From assembly GCA_964387685.1 (NCBI GenBank), contig CAYLXK010000004.1, positions 124,001-188,000 on the forward strand: DNA of 64,000 nucleotides. The letters run 5' to 3'. The stretch comes from Bryobacter sp964387685. GTDB lineage: Bacteria; Acidobacteriota; Terriglobia; Bryobacterales; Bryobacteraceae. Made by a program: the position numbers and the translations under genes. Within the stretch, counting starts at the first letter, position 1, and every line of letters begins with the position of its first letter. Below, in pieces: positions 41,965 to 51,510 of the stretch. The notes below the pieces were generated by a model. That model did no database searches. It was not told the DNA's origin and was given only the letters and a program-made list of their open reading frames with translations.

Positions 41965-44925
41965 ATGAATGCTACTAGAAGTACGTTACTGGCGCGTGTG
42001 AAAGTTCCCGCGGCTTGGGCGATGATTTTGCTGCTGGTTCCGGCGGCGGAAGGCAAGCGGGCGGAGTCCAGCTGCGGCACCTATCCGCAGCGTCTGGCGG
42101 AGGAGATTCTGGCCCACCGGATCGGCGTAGCCGAGAGGCGAAACCTAAAGAACTGGCGAGCCTTGAACGGATTGGCCGCGACAGAAGACACGCGGGGAGC
42201 AAGCCAGGATGTGGGCGAGATCGCCGTGCTGGAAGAAGACGCGGGGATCGTGAGCCGGCGGAACCTTTTTAACCTCGAAGGGCGCACCTTGCGCTTCACG
42301 CCCGGCAGCGGAGGCTACCGCGTCCAGAACGTCACGGGGGACTATAGCGACGCCGAACAGCAAGGGGGTACGGTGGTGGCGGCGTTGGGCGACGACGACA
42401 CGCGCGAGTTTACGCTGGGCTTCGAGTTTTCGTTTTTCGGCAAGAGCTACCGCCGCTTGTTCTTGAACAGCGACGGCAACCTGACCTTCGAGGGGGGCGA
42501 CGTTTCCACCCGGGAGCGGAGCCTGGGGAGGCTTTTGAGCGGCCTGCCGCGGATTGGAGCTTTTTTTGGAGACTTAGACCCGAACCGCGCCGGGAGCGTG
42601 CATGTGTTGTCGAGGCCGGATCGGCTGGTAGCGACCTGGCTCGCGGTGCCGGAGTACTCCGACTTTGGCATTGGACCGCGGAGTACGTTTCAGGTGCGGC
42701 TGCTGGCTAACGGCACGATCGAGTTTGCTTACCAGAACGTGAGCAGCAGCGAGGCGATTGTGGGGATTGCGCCGGGGATGCTGGTGGGCGGCAGCACAAT
42801 TGTGAGTTTCGCGGCGTTGACGGGCGGAGAGACGTTTCCGGCGGCAGTGGCTGAGCGCTTCCGCGCGCTGGAGGAGATCGATACGGTAACGGTGGCGCAG
42901 CGATTCTTTGAGACGCACGACGACGCCTACGACTACCTGGCGATCTACAACGCGCTGGGGATTACGCCGGGGCCGGGGGTGGTGGCTTTTGAGGTGACGG
43001 TGCGCAACAACCGGACAGGCTATGGCGATACGGAGGTGGAGGCGGGCACCGAGTACGGAAGCCCTCGGCGGCTGCAGGCCGTGCTGAACATGGGCCAGAT
43101 TACGCAGTATCCGCGGGACCCGAACGGGATCCTGCCCTCGCGAGCGACGGCGCGCGATACGCCTACGACGGTGCTGGCTCACGAGGCGGGGCATTTGTTC
43201 TTGGCCTTTGCCAGCGTGCGGGACCCCAACAACCCGACAGTGCCGCCCTTTCTGGGGCGGCAGAGCGCGCATTGGGCTTTCACATTCAATAGCGAGGCGA
43301 GCCTGCTTGAGGGAAATCGGATTCAAGACAAGGGGCCGGGGGTGAGCCCGCGTTTTGAGACGGTGGCGGTGACGGAGCAGTATTCTCCCCTCGATCAATA
43401 CCTGATGGGGCTGCGGCCCAAGGAAGAAGTGGGTGGTCTGTTTTACGTGACCGCCAGCGGGATTGGCGGATTCTTTCCGCCCGCGCCGCAAGTGGGCAGG
43501 ACCTTTGACGGCGTGCGCAACGATGTGACGGTGGACGACCTCATCGCCGTGCATGGACGGCGGACCCCGGACCACACGGTAAGCCAACGAAGGTTCCGCT
43601 TTGGGATTGTGCTGATTGCCCCGCGCGGGGTGAGCCTCGATCCGGCCTGGGTGGAGCAGGTGGAGGCCTATCGGCAGAGTTTTCAGAGCTTCTACAACCG
43701 GGCGACGGGCGAGCGCGCCCTGGCCGACACGACGTTGCGCAAGCGTTTGGACTTGAGCGTGTGGCCGGCGGCGGGCGTGGTGAACGGCCGAGAGACGACG
43801 GTGACGCTAAGGATCTCGAAGGCACAGGCCGCGGGGTTAAACGTGGCCTTGCGTTACCGGAACGGCGTAGCGGCGGGTCCGGCGGCGGTGACGATTCCGG
43901 CGGGGCAGACGGCGGTATCGTTTGCGCTGCGGGGCGCAAGGGCCGGCGTGGAGGAATTAACGGCGACGGCGGCGGATGCGGCCTTTGAAATGGCCGAGGC
44001 GCGGGTGCAGGTGCTCGAGGCGGCGAGCGGCCTGCGCGTGCGGGTGGTGAGCGGGGACCGGCAGACGGCGACAAGCGGCTTTTTGGCGGAACCGGTGGTG
44101 GTGCGCGTGGAGGATGAGAATCGCTTACCGTATCCGAGCGTGCGCGTGACGGGCGTTGCCGCGGGCAACGGGGCGCTGGAGTCGGCCAGCGTGCTGACGG
44201 ACGAGCAAGGGCTAGCCAGCTTTCGCTGGCGGCCCGGGGCGGCCCCGAACAATCGTCTGCGACTGAGCGTAGAGGGCGGACCGAGCGTGGAGGCGACGGC
44301 GGCCGGCAATCCTTTCTTTACGAGCTCAAGCGTGGGTAACGCGGCTTCGTTTAGCCAAGGCATTACGCCGCTGGCGCTCCACACGATGTTTGGAGCGAAT
44401 CTAAACTCTCGATCGGTGGCGGCGCCCTTCCCCTGGCCGCTGAGCCTGGATGGCCTAACTGTAAAGGTGAACGGCCGCGAGCAGCCGCTGGTTTTCTTGA
44501 GCGAGACGCAGTTGAACTTTTACTTCGCCGACCCGGTGGCGGGCACGGAGGCGACGGTGGAAGTGACGACGCCGCTGGGGACGAGCGGCGTGGTGAGGGT
44601 GCCGGTGAGACGGCTTTCGCCCGGAATTTTCTTCGACACCGCGAGCGGCGAAGGGGCGACCATCCGAAACGGCAATACGCTTGAGATTTATGCGACCGGC
44701 TTAGGCGCGGTGACGCAGCGCGAAGGCTTCCAGGTGGCCGATGAGCGCGTGGAGGCGCTGTGGAACGGCGTCGCGATACCGGTCGGTTACGCAGGCATGG
44801 CGCCAGGCTACGTGGGCTTGTATCAGGTGAATGCGACTCTGCCCGCAGGCGCGGCGGGCACGAACCGATTGCGTTTGCGCGTGGGCGGCGTGGACTCGAA
44901 CGAAGTCCGAGTGATCCTGCGCTAG
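41965..44925 (+). CDS. Secreted HEAGH metalloprotease-like protein with TIGR03437 tail
   Basis: 986 residues from ATG 41965 (a TTG at 41944 would add seven). The N-terminal hydrophobic stretch (AAWAMILLLVPAAEG) is a weak signal peptide. Residues about 110-290 include an NIDO-like beta domain (FFGKSYRRLFLNSDGN). A zinc motif H406-E-A-G-H410 follows. The middle has Ig-like domains, and the C-terminus is the TIGR03437 domain (GNAASFSQGITPLA, then LEIYATGLGAV). Predicted exported zinc peptidase or cell-surface protein. Convergent end 2 bp from the next gene's stop. Confidence 0.82.
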   Translation: MNATRSTLLARVKVPAAWAMILLLVPAAEGKRAESSCGTYPQRLAEEILAHRIGVAERRNLKNWRALNGLAATEDTRGASQDVGEIAVLEEDAGIVSRRNLFNLEGRTLRFTPGSGGYRVQNVTGDYSDAEQQGGTVVAALGDDDTREFTLGFEFSFFGKSYRRLFLNSDGNLTFEGGDVSTRERSLGRLLSGLPRIGAFFGDLDPNRAGSVHVLSRPDRLVATWLAVPEYSDFGIGPRSTFQVRLLANGTIEFAYQNVSSSEAIVGIAPGMLVGGSTIVSFAALTGGETFPAAVAERFRALEEIDTVTVAQRFFETHDDAYDYLAIYNALGITPGPGVVAFEVTVRNNRTGYGDTEVEAGTEYGSPRRLQAVLNMGQITQYPRDPNGILPSRATARDTPTTVLAHEAGHLFLAFASVRDPNNPTVPPFLGRQSAHWAFTFNSEASLLEGNRIQDKGPGVSPRFETVAVTEQYSPLDQYLMGLRPKEEVGGLFYVTASGIGGFFPPAPQVGRTFDGVRNDVTVDDLIAVHGRRTPDHTVSQRRFRFGIVLIAPRGVSLDPAWVEQVEAYRQSFQSFYNRATGERALADTTLRKRLDLSVWPAAGVVNGRETTVTLRISKAQAAGLNVALRYRNGVAAGPAAVTIPAGQTAVSFALRGARAGVEELTATAADAAFEMAEARVQVLEAASGLRVRVVSGDRQTATSGFLAEPVVVRVEDENRLPYPSVRVTGVAAGNGALESASVLTDEQGLASFRWRPGAAPNNRLRLSVEGGPSVEATAAGNPFFTSSSVGNAASFSQGITPLALHTMFGANLNSRSVAAPFPWPLSLDGLTVKVNGREQPLVFLSETQLNFYFADPVAGTEATVEVTTPLGTSGVVRVPVRRLSPGIFFDTASGEGATIRNGNTLEIYATGLGAVTQREGFQVADERVEALWNGVAIPVGYAGMAPGYVGLYQVNATLPAGAAGTNRLRLRVGGVDSNEVRVILR

Positions 44926-44927
44926 CG

Positions 44928-47900
44928 CTACTGCTTGACGGCGATGGTAACCGGAGTTCCGCGGCGGTTGGGCGAGGAATTCAGGAAGACCAGTACGGGC
45001 ACGGCGGCGCCGGGTGGCACCGTATCGGGAATCTTGACGTTGATCTGCCAAAGACCGACAAAGCCGGGGGCAAGGCCCGAAAAGCTAATGTCTTCCGGCT
45101 TCACATTAGCCAATAAGTTGAAGCTAACGTCGGGACGAGTGCCTTCCGCCAAGGGCGAAGTAGGCGCGGGATCGCCGTCGGTGGGAGCGTTGGAGACGCG
45201 GCCTAGGCCGGTGCCGAAGAGGCTGATTACCTGGCCGCGAGCAATGGGATTGGCGGGCGTATTGACGGTGCCGTCCTGGTTGATGGCGGCCACTTGACCC
45301 TGGCCGGTGGACGTGGCCGTGAACAGGCCCGGCGAGCCCGTGTCCATCTGGACGCTGCCGGAGGCGATGACCTGGCCATTGGACTTACGTACAACCAGCA
45401 GTTCGAGTTGGCCGTTGGTGGCCACGTCGCCGGGGACGAAGAAGTTGATCTGGCCGGGACCGACGAAGAAAAGCGGTACGGCTTTTTCGTTCAGCAGGAC
45501 TTCGGTGTCGGCCAGCACCTTTGGCAGGGGCAAGGAGGAGAAGACCCCTTCAGAATCGGCAAAGGCGCCGCCTTGAGCAAAGATGGAAGCGATGGTGTTG
45601 GGGGCCAGCGTCGTGGTTTGGAAGTTGGCGCCATTGATCGGCGAAGCGACGCGGTAGTAGAAGCCGACGCGGTTGGTGCTATCGGAGATGACGACGTTGG
45701 AATTCTGATCGATGCGGATGTCCAGGACGCCGACGGGCGAGGTCAGCACGAGATTGGAACGCGGATTGATCGATAGATTGGCGAAAGCCGGAAAACGGAC
45801 CGCGAGGCTTTGGCCGGTATTGGCGACCCAGATCTCGGCGGTGCGGGGATCGGCGGTGACGCTGGAGGGGCTGCTGAGGCCGCTGAGCGTGAGCGCGGGC
45901 GAGGCGTCGGGGCCGGCGAGGGGCACGCGGTTGTAGATCTGGACGCGATTGTTCTGGCTGTCGGCGACGTAGAGACGATCGTCGACGTCAACGGCGATGC
46001 CGCGCGGGGCGTTTAGGCGATTGCCGGCGCCGGAGCCAAAGCTGGTGACGAAGTCCGGCTGGCCAAAGACGTTCGCGGCGGCTTGAAAATTAGTGAAGTC
46101 CCCGCCGTTGGGGCGGATGAAGTAGAGAACGCGATTGTGGAGGAGATCCGAGACAAGCAGGCTGCCGTTGTTAGTGAAAGCCAGGCCCACGGGGAAGCTC
46201 ATGTTGCGGGGCGTCGGGTCGGTAATCTTAAGCGCGAAATTCGGCTGGCCGAGGACCAGATTGGCGCGCTGCGGGCCGGGGGTGTCAAAGGGCCTTGGAA
46301 AGCGGAGTACCCGGCCATTGCCGGAATCGGCGACAAAGAGGTTGCCTTGGGCGTCGACGGCGACGGAGTGAGGCAGGTAAAGGCCTTCCTGGCTGGGACT
46401 GGTGGTGCGCCCGTTGGGAGAGTTGGGCAGGCTGCGGTCCGGGCTGACTTGCCCGATGATCAGGTCCGCCGGGCGGCCCAGGCTAATGGCACGGATATCG
46501 CGGAAGCCCAGCACGCGGTTATTGAGGGTATCGGCCACGTAGAGGATGTTGCCGTCGAGCGCCATGCCGCCGCCGCGATAGGTGACGCCCAGAAGGCTGC
46601 CAATGAAGAAGAATTCCCGGCCCTCGATTAGGTTGGGACTATTGGCGTCGAAGAGGATCTGGCCGAAGACTTTGTTGGCCGGCTGATTGAACGGCGCGCC
46701 GCCCGGGATGACCACGACGCGGTTATTGTCGGCATCGACGACGAAGAGATTATTATTGAGGACGGCAGCATCGACCGGCTGATTCAGGCTGAAAGAAGTG
46801 GGACCGGCGCCACCGCGATTGGTGTCGCCGCCGTTGAAATTGTCCTGGCCAATGACGTCGCGCGCGGGGGGCGAGAAGAAAGTGAGCGATTCGGGCGCCC
46901 AGGTATCGGGGCTGGGGAAGCGCAGGATGCGATTGTTGCCGGTATCGACCACGTACGGGGTGCCGTCGAGCACGAAAACCGACTCCGGCGTGCGGAGATT
47001 CGTGTCGTTAACGGGCTGCGGCGTGGGCTGGCCGGGAGCCACGATCAGGAAGCCCAGGACACGCTCGGCCTGCTGCGCGTTGTTGCTCGGGTTGCGGTAG
47101 ACGAGAACGCGGTTGCGCGAGTCCGTGACGTAGAGGCGGCCATCGGGCGCCCAGTGTAGGCCGGACGGCGTGTTGAGCTGTAGCTTTTCGCGCGCATCGC
47201 CGTCCCAGCGGCGGTTCGAGACGAAGTCGAGCTGCCCCAGCACGAGATCGGCATCGGGACCGAAGCTGCCGCTCACGAGGACGCGAGCAGGATAGCGAAG
47301 CACGCGGTGGTTGCCCGAATCGCAGATCCAGAGATTGCCTTGGGCGTCGAAGCCGATGCGGGTGCGCAGGACGTTTTGGCCGAGGTCGCTGAGGAAGAGG
47401 GTATTTGCGGAAGGCACGACGCGGCCGCGGTTGGGCAGGCGTCCGACGGTGTTGCTGCTTTGGCTGCCGAAGGTTTCCTGGCCAAGGATGACGTCGGGGA
47501 AAAGGAAGTCGACAGGCTGTTCAAAGGGCCTAGGGTAGCGAAGCACGCGGTTATTGTTGGTGTCGACGACCCAGAGGTTGCCATCGTTATCTACGGCAAG
47601 TCCGGTGGGAGAGGCCAGACCTACGGTGAAGTCCGTTCCGGGGCCGTTGCGGGCGCTCGTGAAGCGGGTGCGTTGCCCGATGACGAGGTCGGCCGTTGCT
47701 CCGTTGACGGCGCCGAGAGGGTTGCGCCAAGCCAGAACACGGTTGTTGCCGGTGTCGGCGACATAGAGAATGGGGCCCGCCGCGGTGCGATCGAAGGCCA
47801 GGCCTTGGGGGGTGGTTAATTCCCTGCCCTCCAGCCAGTTGGGAGCGGCGGTTACAAGGTTGCGGTTGGGATGGCCGAGGACGCGCGAGGCGTTGTCGTT

Positions 47901-48005
47901 GATCTCCACGCTGACCGGAGCCTGGGCGTACAAGGGGCAGACGGCGAGGGAAAGGGTCAGCAGACACAGATGGCGCGGGAGTGCGGCAATGGATTTTGAA
48001 GTCAT
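44928..48005 (-). CDS. NHL-repeat propeller protein with TIGR03437 tail
   Basis: 1025 residues from ATG 48005, chosen for its signal peptide (HLCLLTLSLAVCPLYAQ); an upstream start would run across the divergent TPR gene. At least seven NHL-type blades are visible (repeats of LYVADTGNNRVLAWRNP, VDNDGNLWVVDTNNNRVL and LGQ motifs). The C-terminus is a TIGR03437 domain (ISLFGTGLGRVSN). Secreted structural or binding protein, no catalytic site seen. Confidence 0.88.
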   Translation of the reverse strand: MTSKSIAALPRHLCLLTLSLAVCPLYAQAPVSVEINDNASRVLGHPNRNLVTAAPNWLEGRELTTPQGLAFDRTAAGPILYVADTGNNRVLAWRNPLGAVNGATADLVIGQRTRFTSARNGPGTDFTVGLASPTGLAVDNDGNLWVVDTNNNRVLRYPRPFEQPVDFLFPDVILGQETFGSQSSNTVGRLPNRGRVVPSANTLFLSDLGQNVLRTRIGFDAQGNLWICDSGNHRVLRYPARVLVSGSFGPDADLVLGQLDFVSNRRWDGDAREKLQLNTPSGLHWAPDGRLYVTDSRNRVLVYRNPSNNAQQAERVLGFLIVAPGQPTPQPVNDTNLRTPESVFVLDGTPYVVDTGNNRILRFPSPDTWAPESLTFFSPPARDVIGQDNFNGGDTNRGGAGPTSFSLNQPVDAAVLNNNLFVVDADNNRVVVIPGGAPFNQPANKVFGQILFDANSPNLIEGREFFFIGSLLGVTYRGGGMALDGNILYVADTLNNRVLGFRDIRAISLGRPADLIIGQVSPDRSLPNSPNGRTTSPSQEGLYLPHSVAVDAQGNLFVADSGNGRVLRFPRPFDTPGPQRANLVLGQPNFALKITDPTPRNMSFPVGLAFTNNGSLLVSDLLHNRVLYFIRPNGGDFTNFQAAANVFGQPDFVTSFGSGAGNRLNAPRGIAVDVDDRLYVADSQNNRVQIYNRVPLAGPDASPALTLSGLSSPSSVTADPRTAEIWVANTGQSLAVRFPAFANLSINPRSNLVLTSPVGVLDIRIDQNSNVVISDSTNRVGFYYRVASPINGANFQTTTLAPNTIASIFAQGGAFADSEGVFSSLPLPKVLADTEVLLNEKAVPLFFVGPGQINFFVPGDVATNGQLELLVVRKSNGQVIASGSVQMDTGSPGLFTATSTGQGQVAAINQDGTVNTPANPIARGQVISLFGTGLGRVSNAPTDGDPAPTSPLAEGTRPDVSFNLLANVKPEDISFSGLAPGFVGLWQINVKIPDTVPPGAAVPVLVFLNSSPNRRGTPVTIAVKQ

Positions 48006-48135
48006 GAAATAGATCCCATGTAAGGACTGGACGCGGGGCGAGACGTTACGCTCAATCCCTATGATGGCAAAAAACCGTAGGCCAGCGGCGCGGGAAACGA
48101 AAGCTAATGCAAGGGCGGCGGTTAAACTAAGAGAG

Positions 48136-48816
48136 ATGCCGTATCGATTGTGGACGACGATGAGCCTAGCCGCGACGCTGTGGGCAGGAGCGATGGAAGA
48201 GGCAAGGGACCAGCAGGACCGGGCGGCGCTCGCGGCGGAATCCGCAAAAGCGGCCGCGGCCCTGGGTAAGGCGCCGGAGAACGCGAAGTTGCAGTATCGC
48301 TTTGCCCTGGCCAAGAGTATGGAAGCCGAAGTGGCCATGGAAAAAGGCGACAAAAAGGCCAGCGCGGCGGCCGCGGAGGCGGGAATCGAAGCCGCCAAGA
48401 AGGCGGTTGCGGCCGAGACGGCCAACGCCGAATACCGGCGGCTGCTGGGCACGCTGTGCGGACAGATTATTCCAGCCAATGTGATTGCGGGCTTCAAGTA
48501 CGGGCGCTGCGCGCTGGACGAAGTGGCCAAGGCGATCGAACTGAATCCCAAGGCGGCCGAGAACTGGATGGCGCGCGGGGTCGGCAATTACTATTTGCCG
48601 CCCAGTTTCGGCGGGGGCCTCGATAAGAGCCTGGCGGACCTGGATAAGGCGATCCAGTTGAACCCGAAACTAGCCGACGCCTATTTGTGGAAGGGCATCG
48701 TGCTGCGCAAAGCGGGTAAGAACGGCGAGGCGCGCAAGACGCTGGCCAAGGCGCTCGAATTGAATCCGAAGCGGGTGTGGGCCAAGACGCAACTCGACAA
48801 AACGCCGGCCGAGTGA
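48136..48816 (+). CDS. TPR-repeat protein, probably exported
   Basis: 226 residues from ATG 48136, which opens with a hydrophobic signal-like region (LWTTMSLAATLWAGA). An earlier ATG at 48061 gives a 25-residue extension without features. The second half has TPR-like units with AIELNPKAAENW, AIQLNPKLADAYLWKG and ALELNPKRVWAK. It overlaps the next gene by GTGA. The 130-bp divergent gap (48006-48135) holds no other feature that could be assigned. Confidence 0.8.
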   Translation: MPYRLWTTMSLAATLWAGAMEEARDQQDRAALAAESAKAAAALGKAPENAKLQYRFALAKSMEAEVAMEKGDKKASAAAAEAGIEAAKKAVAAETANAEYRRLLGTLCGQIIPANVIAGFKYGRCALDEVAKAIELNPKAAENWMARGVGNYYLPPSFGGGLDKSLADLDKAIQLNPKLADAYLWKGIVLRKAGKNGEARKTLAKALELNPKRVWAKTQLDKTPAE

Positions 48817-50435
48817 GCCGGGGGCCGAGTGAGCAAGCGGCGGTGACGATTTCGCGGTGGTGCCTGTTTTGGCTGGCGTGGGTGGCGGCGGCGAGCGTAC
48901 TCGTATTCCCCGGGCGAACGTATTTGCATAGCGACACGCAGATCTACGTGCCGCTCTTCGAACACTTGGAAAACACGGCGCTGTTGCAGCGCGAATTGAT
49001 CGTCGAAGGCGCACACCTGAGCTACACGCTCTATGACGAAGTAACGCTGGCGCTGCGGAAATTAAGCGGGCTGGACTGGGAATGGGTGCTGCTGGCGCAG
49101 CAGTTGTTTTTTCGCTTTGTAGGCGCCGTCGGGGCGCTTTTGCTGGCAAGATCGGCGGGCCTATCGGAGCGCGCCTCGATATTCGTTAGCGGCGTGGTGT
49201 GGCTGGGGGCCTTTGTTTATGGGCCCGCGGTGAACACTACCGAATATGAACCGGTGCCGCGGGGCTTTGCCGTACCGCTGGTGGTGTTTGCCTTGGGCGC
49301 AAGGGCGGCGGGCTGGAAGTGGTGGTCGGGACTGGGCCTGGGCGCAGCGTTGCTTTACCATGCGCCGGCCATTTGGCCCGTCCTGCTGGTGGCGCTGTGG
49401 AAGCGAGACCGTTTTCTGCTGGGGCCGGTGGCGGCTGCGGGGGTCTTGTTGTTTACGGCGGCGAAAATGCAGCCGGGCGTGATCGATGCGCAGCCCTTTT
49501 TCAGTTTGTTGGACGAGGCGCAGCGGGCCATTCAGCGAGTGCGGGCACCGTACAACTGGACGGACCTGTGGCTGGCGCGGTATTACTGGGCCTTCGCCCT
49601 CACGGGGGGAATGAGTTGGTGGGCCTGGCGGCGGCTGCGCGAAGAACTGCCGGAAAGCGTGCGGCTGTATTTTGTCGCGATTCCCGCGCTGGGCTTTGCG
49701 ACGGTGCCGCTTTCGATGTGGCTACTGGACGGCCTGGGGTGGGCGTTGTTTCCGCAAGTGCAACCGATGCGGGCGCTTTTGTACTGCCACTTGTTTTGCC
49801 AGTGGCTGGGGGCGGTCGCGGCGGCGTTGTGTATCCGGGAGAGCAGATGGAAAGAGGCGGCGGGCTGGTTAATCGTGCCGCTGAGCCTGAGCCTGCGGGG
49901 CGATCTATTGCACATCGACGGGCGCGATGCGGCCTTGCAGCTTGCCTTGATCGCGGCGCTGGGGGCAGGCTGCTGGTGGGCGGCGCGGACGCGCGAACCC
50001 AGATGGGCGCTGGCGCTGTTGGGCGTGCCGTTTTTGTTTGCCTGGCTGGGGGACGGCGCAGCGGCGACACTAGAGACGCGAGACTTGCGGGCCACGGCCG
50101 AGTGGGCGCAGAAGCAGAGCGCCGTGGAGGCGGTGTTCTTTTTTCCAGACCTGGGAAGGAGGCTCGAGCCCGGCATCTTTCGCGCCCGGGCGGCACGGGC
50201 TGTGTATGTGTGCTGGAAACAAGGCGGACAAGTGAATTACTTTCCCAAGTACGCCTCGATCTGGTGGGAGCGTTGGACGCGATTGCTGGCCCCGGGACAC
50301 GCGGACTACGACTACGGGGAACTGCGGCGGCGGGGCGTGGACTACGTGGTGCTGACAAAGGAGCCGCCGATGGAAGGCCTGCCAGCCGAGTATGTTTCGC
50401 CCGATCAGACCTACCGCGTCTACCGGTTGCACTAA
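48813..50435 (+). CDS. Polytopic membrane protein, unknown function
   Basis: 540 residues from GTG 48813 (GTGA overlap with the TPR stop). About 9-11 predicted membrane segments with a Trp/Ala-rich hydrophobic body. A periplasmic loop between the first two helices has L-H-S-D-T-Q and NTTEYEPVPRG, resembling glycosyltransferase-39-type or DUF6798-like proteins. Ends in a soluble tail. No firm family. Tail-to-tail overlap of 4 bp with the DUF507 gene. Confidence 0.6.
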   Translation: MSRGPSEQAAVTISRWCLFWLAWVAAASVLVFPGRTYLHSDTQIYVPLFEHLENTALLQRELIVEGAHLSYTLYDEVTLALRKLSGLDWEWVLLAQQLFFRFVGAVGALLLARSAGLSERASIFVSGVVWLGAFVYGPAVNTTEYEPVPRGFAVPLVVFALGARAAGWKWWSGLGLGAALLYHAPAIWPVLLVALWKRDRFLLGPVAAAGVLLFTAAKMQPGVIDAQPFFSLLDEAQRAIQRVRAPYNWTDLWLARYYWAFALTGGMSWWAWRRLREELPESVRLYFVAIPALGFATVPLSMWLLDGLGWALFPQVQPMRALLYCHLFCQWLGAVAAALCIRESRWKEAAGWLIVPLSLSLRGDLLHIDGRDAALQLALIAALGAGCWWAARTREPRWALALLGVPFLFAWLGDGAAATLETRDLRATAEWAQKQSAVEAVFFFPDLGRRLEPGIFRARAARAVYVCWKQGGQVNYFPKYASIWWERWTRLLAPGHADYDYGELRRRGVDYVVLTKEPPMEGLPAEYVSPDQTYRVYRLH

Positions 50436-51019
50436 GACGAGAGGTTCACGCCTAGCTTCTTGAGTTCCTCGCCGTAGTAGCGCTTGTGAAGGATTTCGTA
50501 CTCTTCGCTGCCTTCGAGAATACCCTTCTTTTGCGAGGTCACTTTGGCGCGGGCGTCGCGGTCGGCCTTTTCTTCAATCTGGAGGATTTCGGTGAAGCCT
50601 TTGACAATTTCCAGGCGCACGTCGTTGAGATCTTTCTTAACGCGGGCGTCGCGCTGCTTACGCAAAGCCGTGGCGATCTTGTGGGAAAGATCCGTAATCT
50701 TGTCGCGCGAGAGTTTCATGTTGTCGCCGGTATCGCGGCCCGAAGCCCGAATGATCTTGCGCTGGGTAACCATGGTGTTCTTAATCCGGCGGAACATCTC
50801 CTGGTAGGAGACGCCCTCTTTGCGCATGTAGTCGGAATATTGCTCGAGCAGGTCGCGGACTTCGTCGTTGAGTTTGTCTTCGATTTCCAGTTCTTCGACG
50901 ATCATGCCGGCGACGGTCTCGGCGAAGGTTTGCGGATTTGCTACGTCGATGTAAACGGGCACCAGGCGCTGGACGAGGCGCCGGGATAGGTAGCCGATGA
51001 GTTCCTTGGCAAGCAGCAT
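50432..51019 (-). CDS. DUF507 family protein
   Basis: 195 residues, helical and highly charged, starting ALKEL-like (MLLAKELIGYLSRRL) and ending with SEEYEILHKRYYGEELKKLG. This matches the DUF507 family found in acidobacteria, delta-proteobacteria and Aquificae. The function is unknown. It has no signal peptide or cysteines. Its start is at ATG 51019, 44 bp from the stop of the Fur gene. Confidence 0.88.
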   Translation of the reverse strand: MLLAKELIGYLSRRLVQRLVPVYIDVANPQTFAETVAGMIVEELEIEDKLNDEVRDLLEQYSDYMRKEGVSYQEMFRRIKNTMVTQRKIIRASGRDTGDNMKLSRDKITDLSHKIATALRKQRDARVKKDLNDVRLEIVKGFTEILQIEEKADRDARAKVTSQKKGILEGSEEYEILHKRYYGEELKKLGVNLSS

Positions 51020-51063
51020 TTATGGGTAACTCGTAGTGTATCCATAGCGGAGGCGGGAGCGCC

Positions 51064-51510
51064 TTAATTCTTGCGGGAGGGACTCAAACCGCACTCGGCG
51101 CAAGTGCCATAGAGAACCAGTTCGTGCGAGGTGGCCGTGAAGCCGCGCGGCAGGGCGGGTTTCACAGAAAGTGAGCAGCCGGGAAGCTCATAGACTTTGT
51201 CGCAGGCGCGGCAATGGAAGTGGTGGTGGTGCTCCTTGCCGGAGACTTCGTAGCGCGCGGGCTCGCCGGGGAGTTCGACGACGGCCAGCCAACCTTCGTC
51301 GACCAGCGTCTTGATGTTGCGGTAGACGGTCGCGATGCCGAGGCCCTCAATGGCAGTGGCGGCACTAGCGAGCACTTCCTGCGGGCCCATGGGGCGGCCC
51401 GTCGCCAGGAAGACTTCGCGAATGGCCGCCTTCTGCCGCGTGTTGCGTTGGGCGGCGGATTTAGACGGCGCCTGATGGGGCGCTCTATTGGACGACGGAG
51501 ACGGCGCCAT
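51064..51510 (-). CDS. zur: Fur-family metalloregulator, Zur-like
   Basis: 148 residues from ATG 51510. Winged-helix domain with RPMGPQEVLASA and GLGIATVYRNIKTLV. Dimerisation domain has an HHHHFHC run, C100-x2-C103 and C137-x2-C140 (two CxxC pairs of the structural zinc site). The gene follows a SmtB-type regulator and a His-rich protein in one overlapping operon, which supports a zinc role (Zur) over iron or peroxide sensing. It overlaps the His-rich gene by 26 bp. Binding sites were not identified. Confidence 0.85.
   Translation of the reverse strand: MAPSPSSNRAPHQAPSKSAAQRNTRQKAAIREVFLATGRPMGPQEVLASAATAIEGLGIATVYRNIKTLVDEGWLAVVELPGEPARYEVSGKEHHHHFHCRACDKVYELPGCSLSVKPALPRGFTATSHELVLYGTCAECGLSPSRKN

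Noticed and set aside
44928..48587. Long upstream extension of the NHL-propeller gene
   Set aside because: The region 48006-48587 is the antisense of the TPR gene; the signal peptide is at 48005.
49319..50455. 378-residue second plus-strand frame over the membrane-protein gene
   Set aside because: Shadow in another frame; the frame with GTGA coupling and transmembrane segments is the real one.
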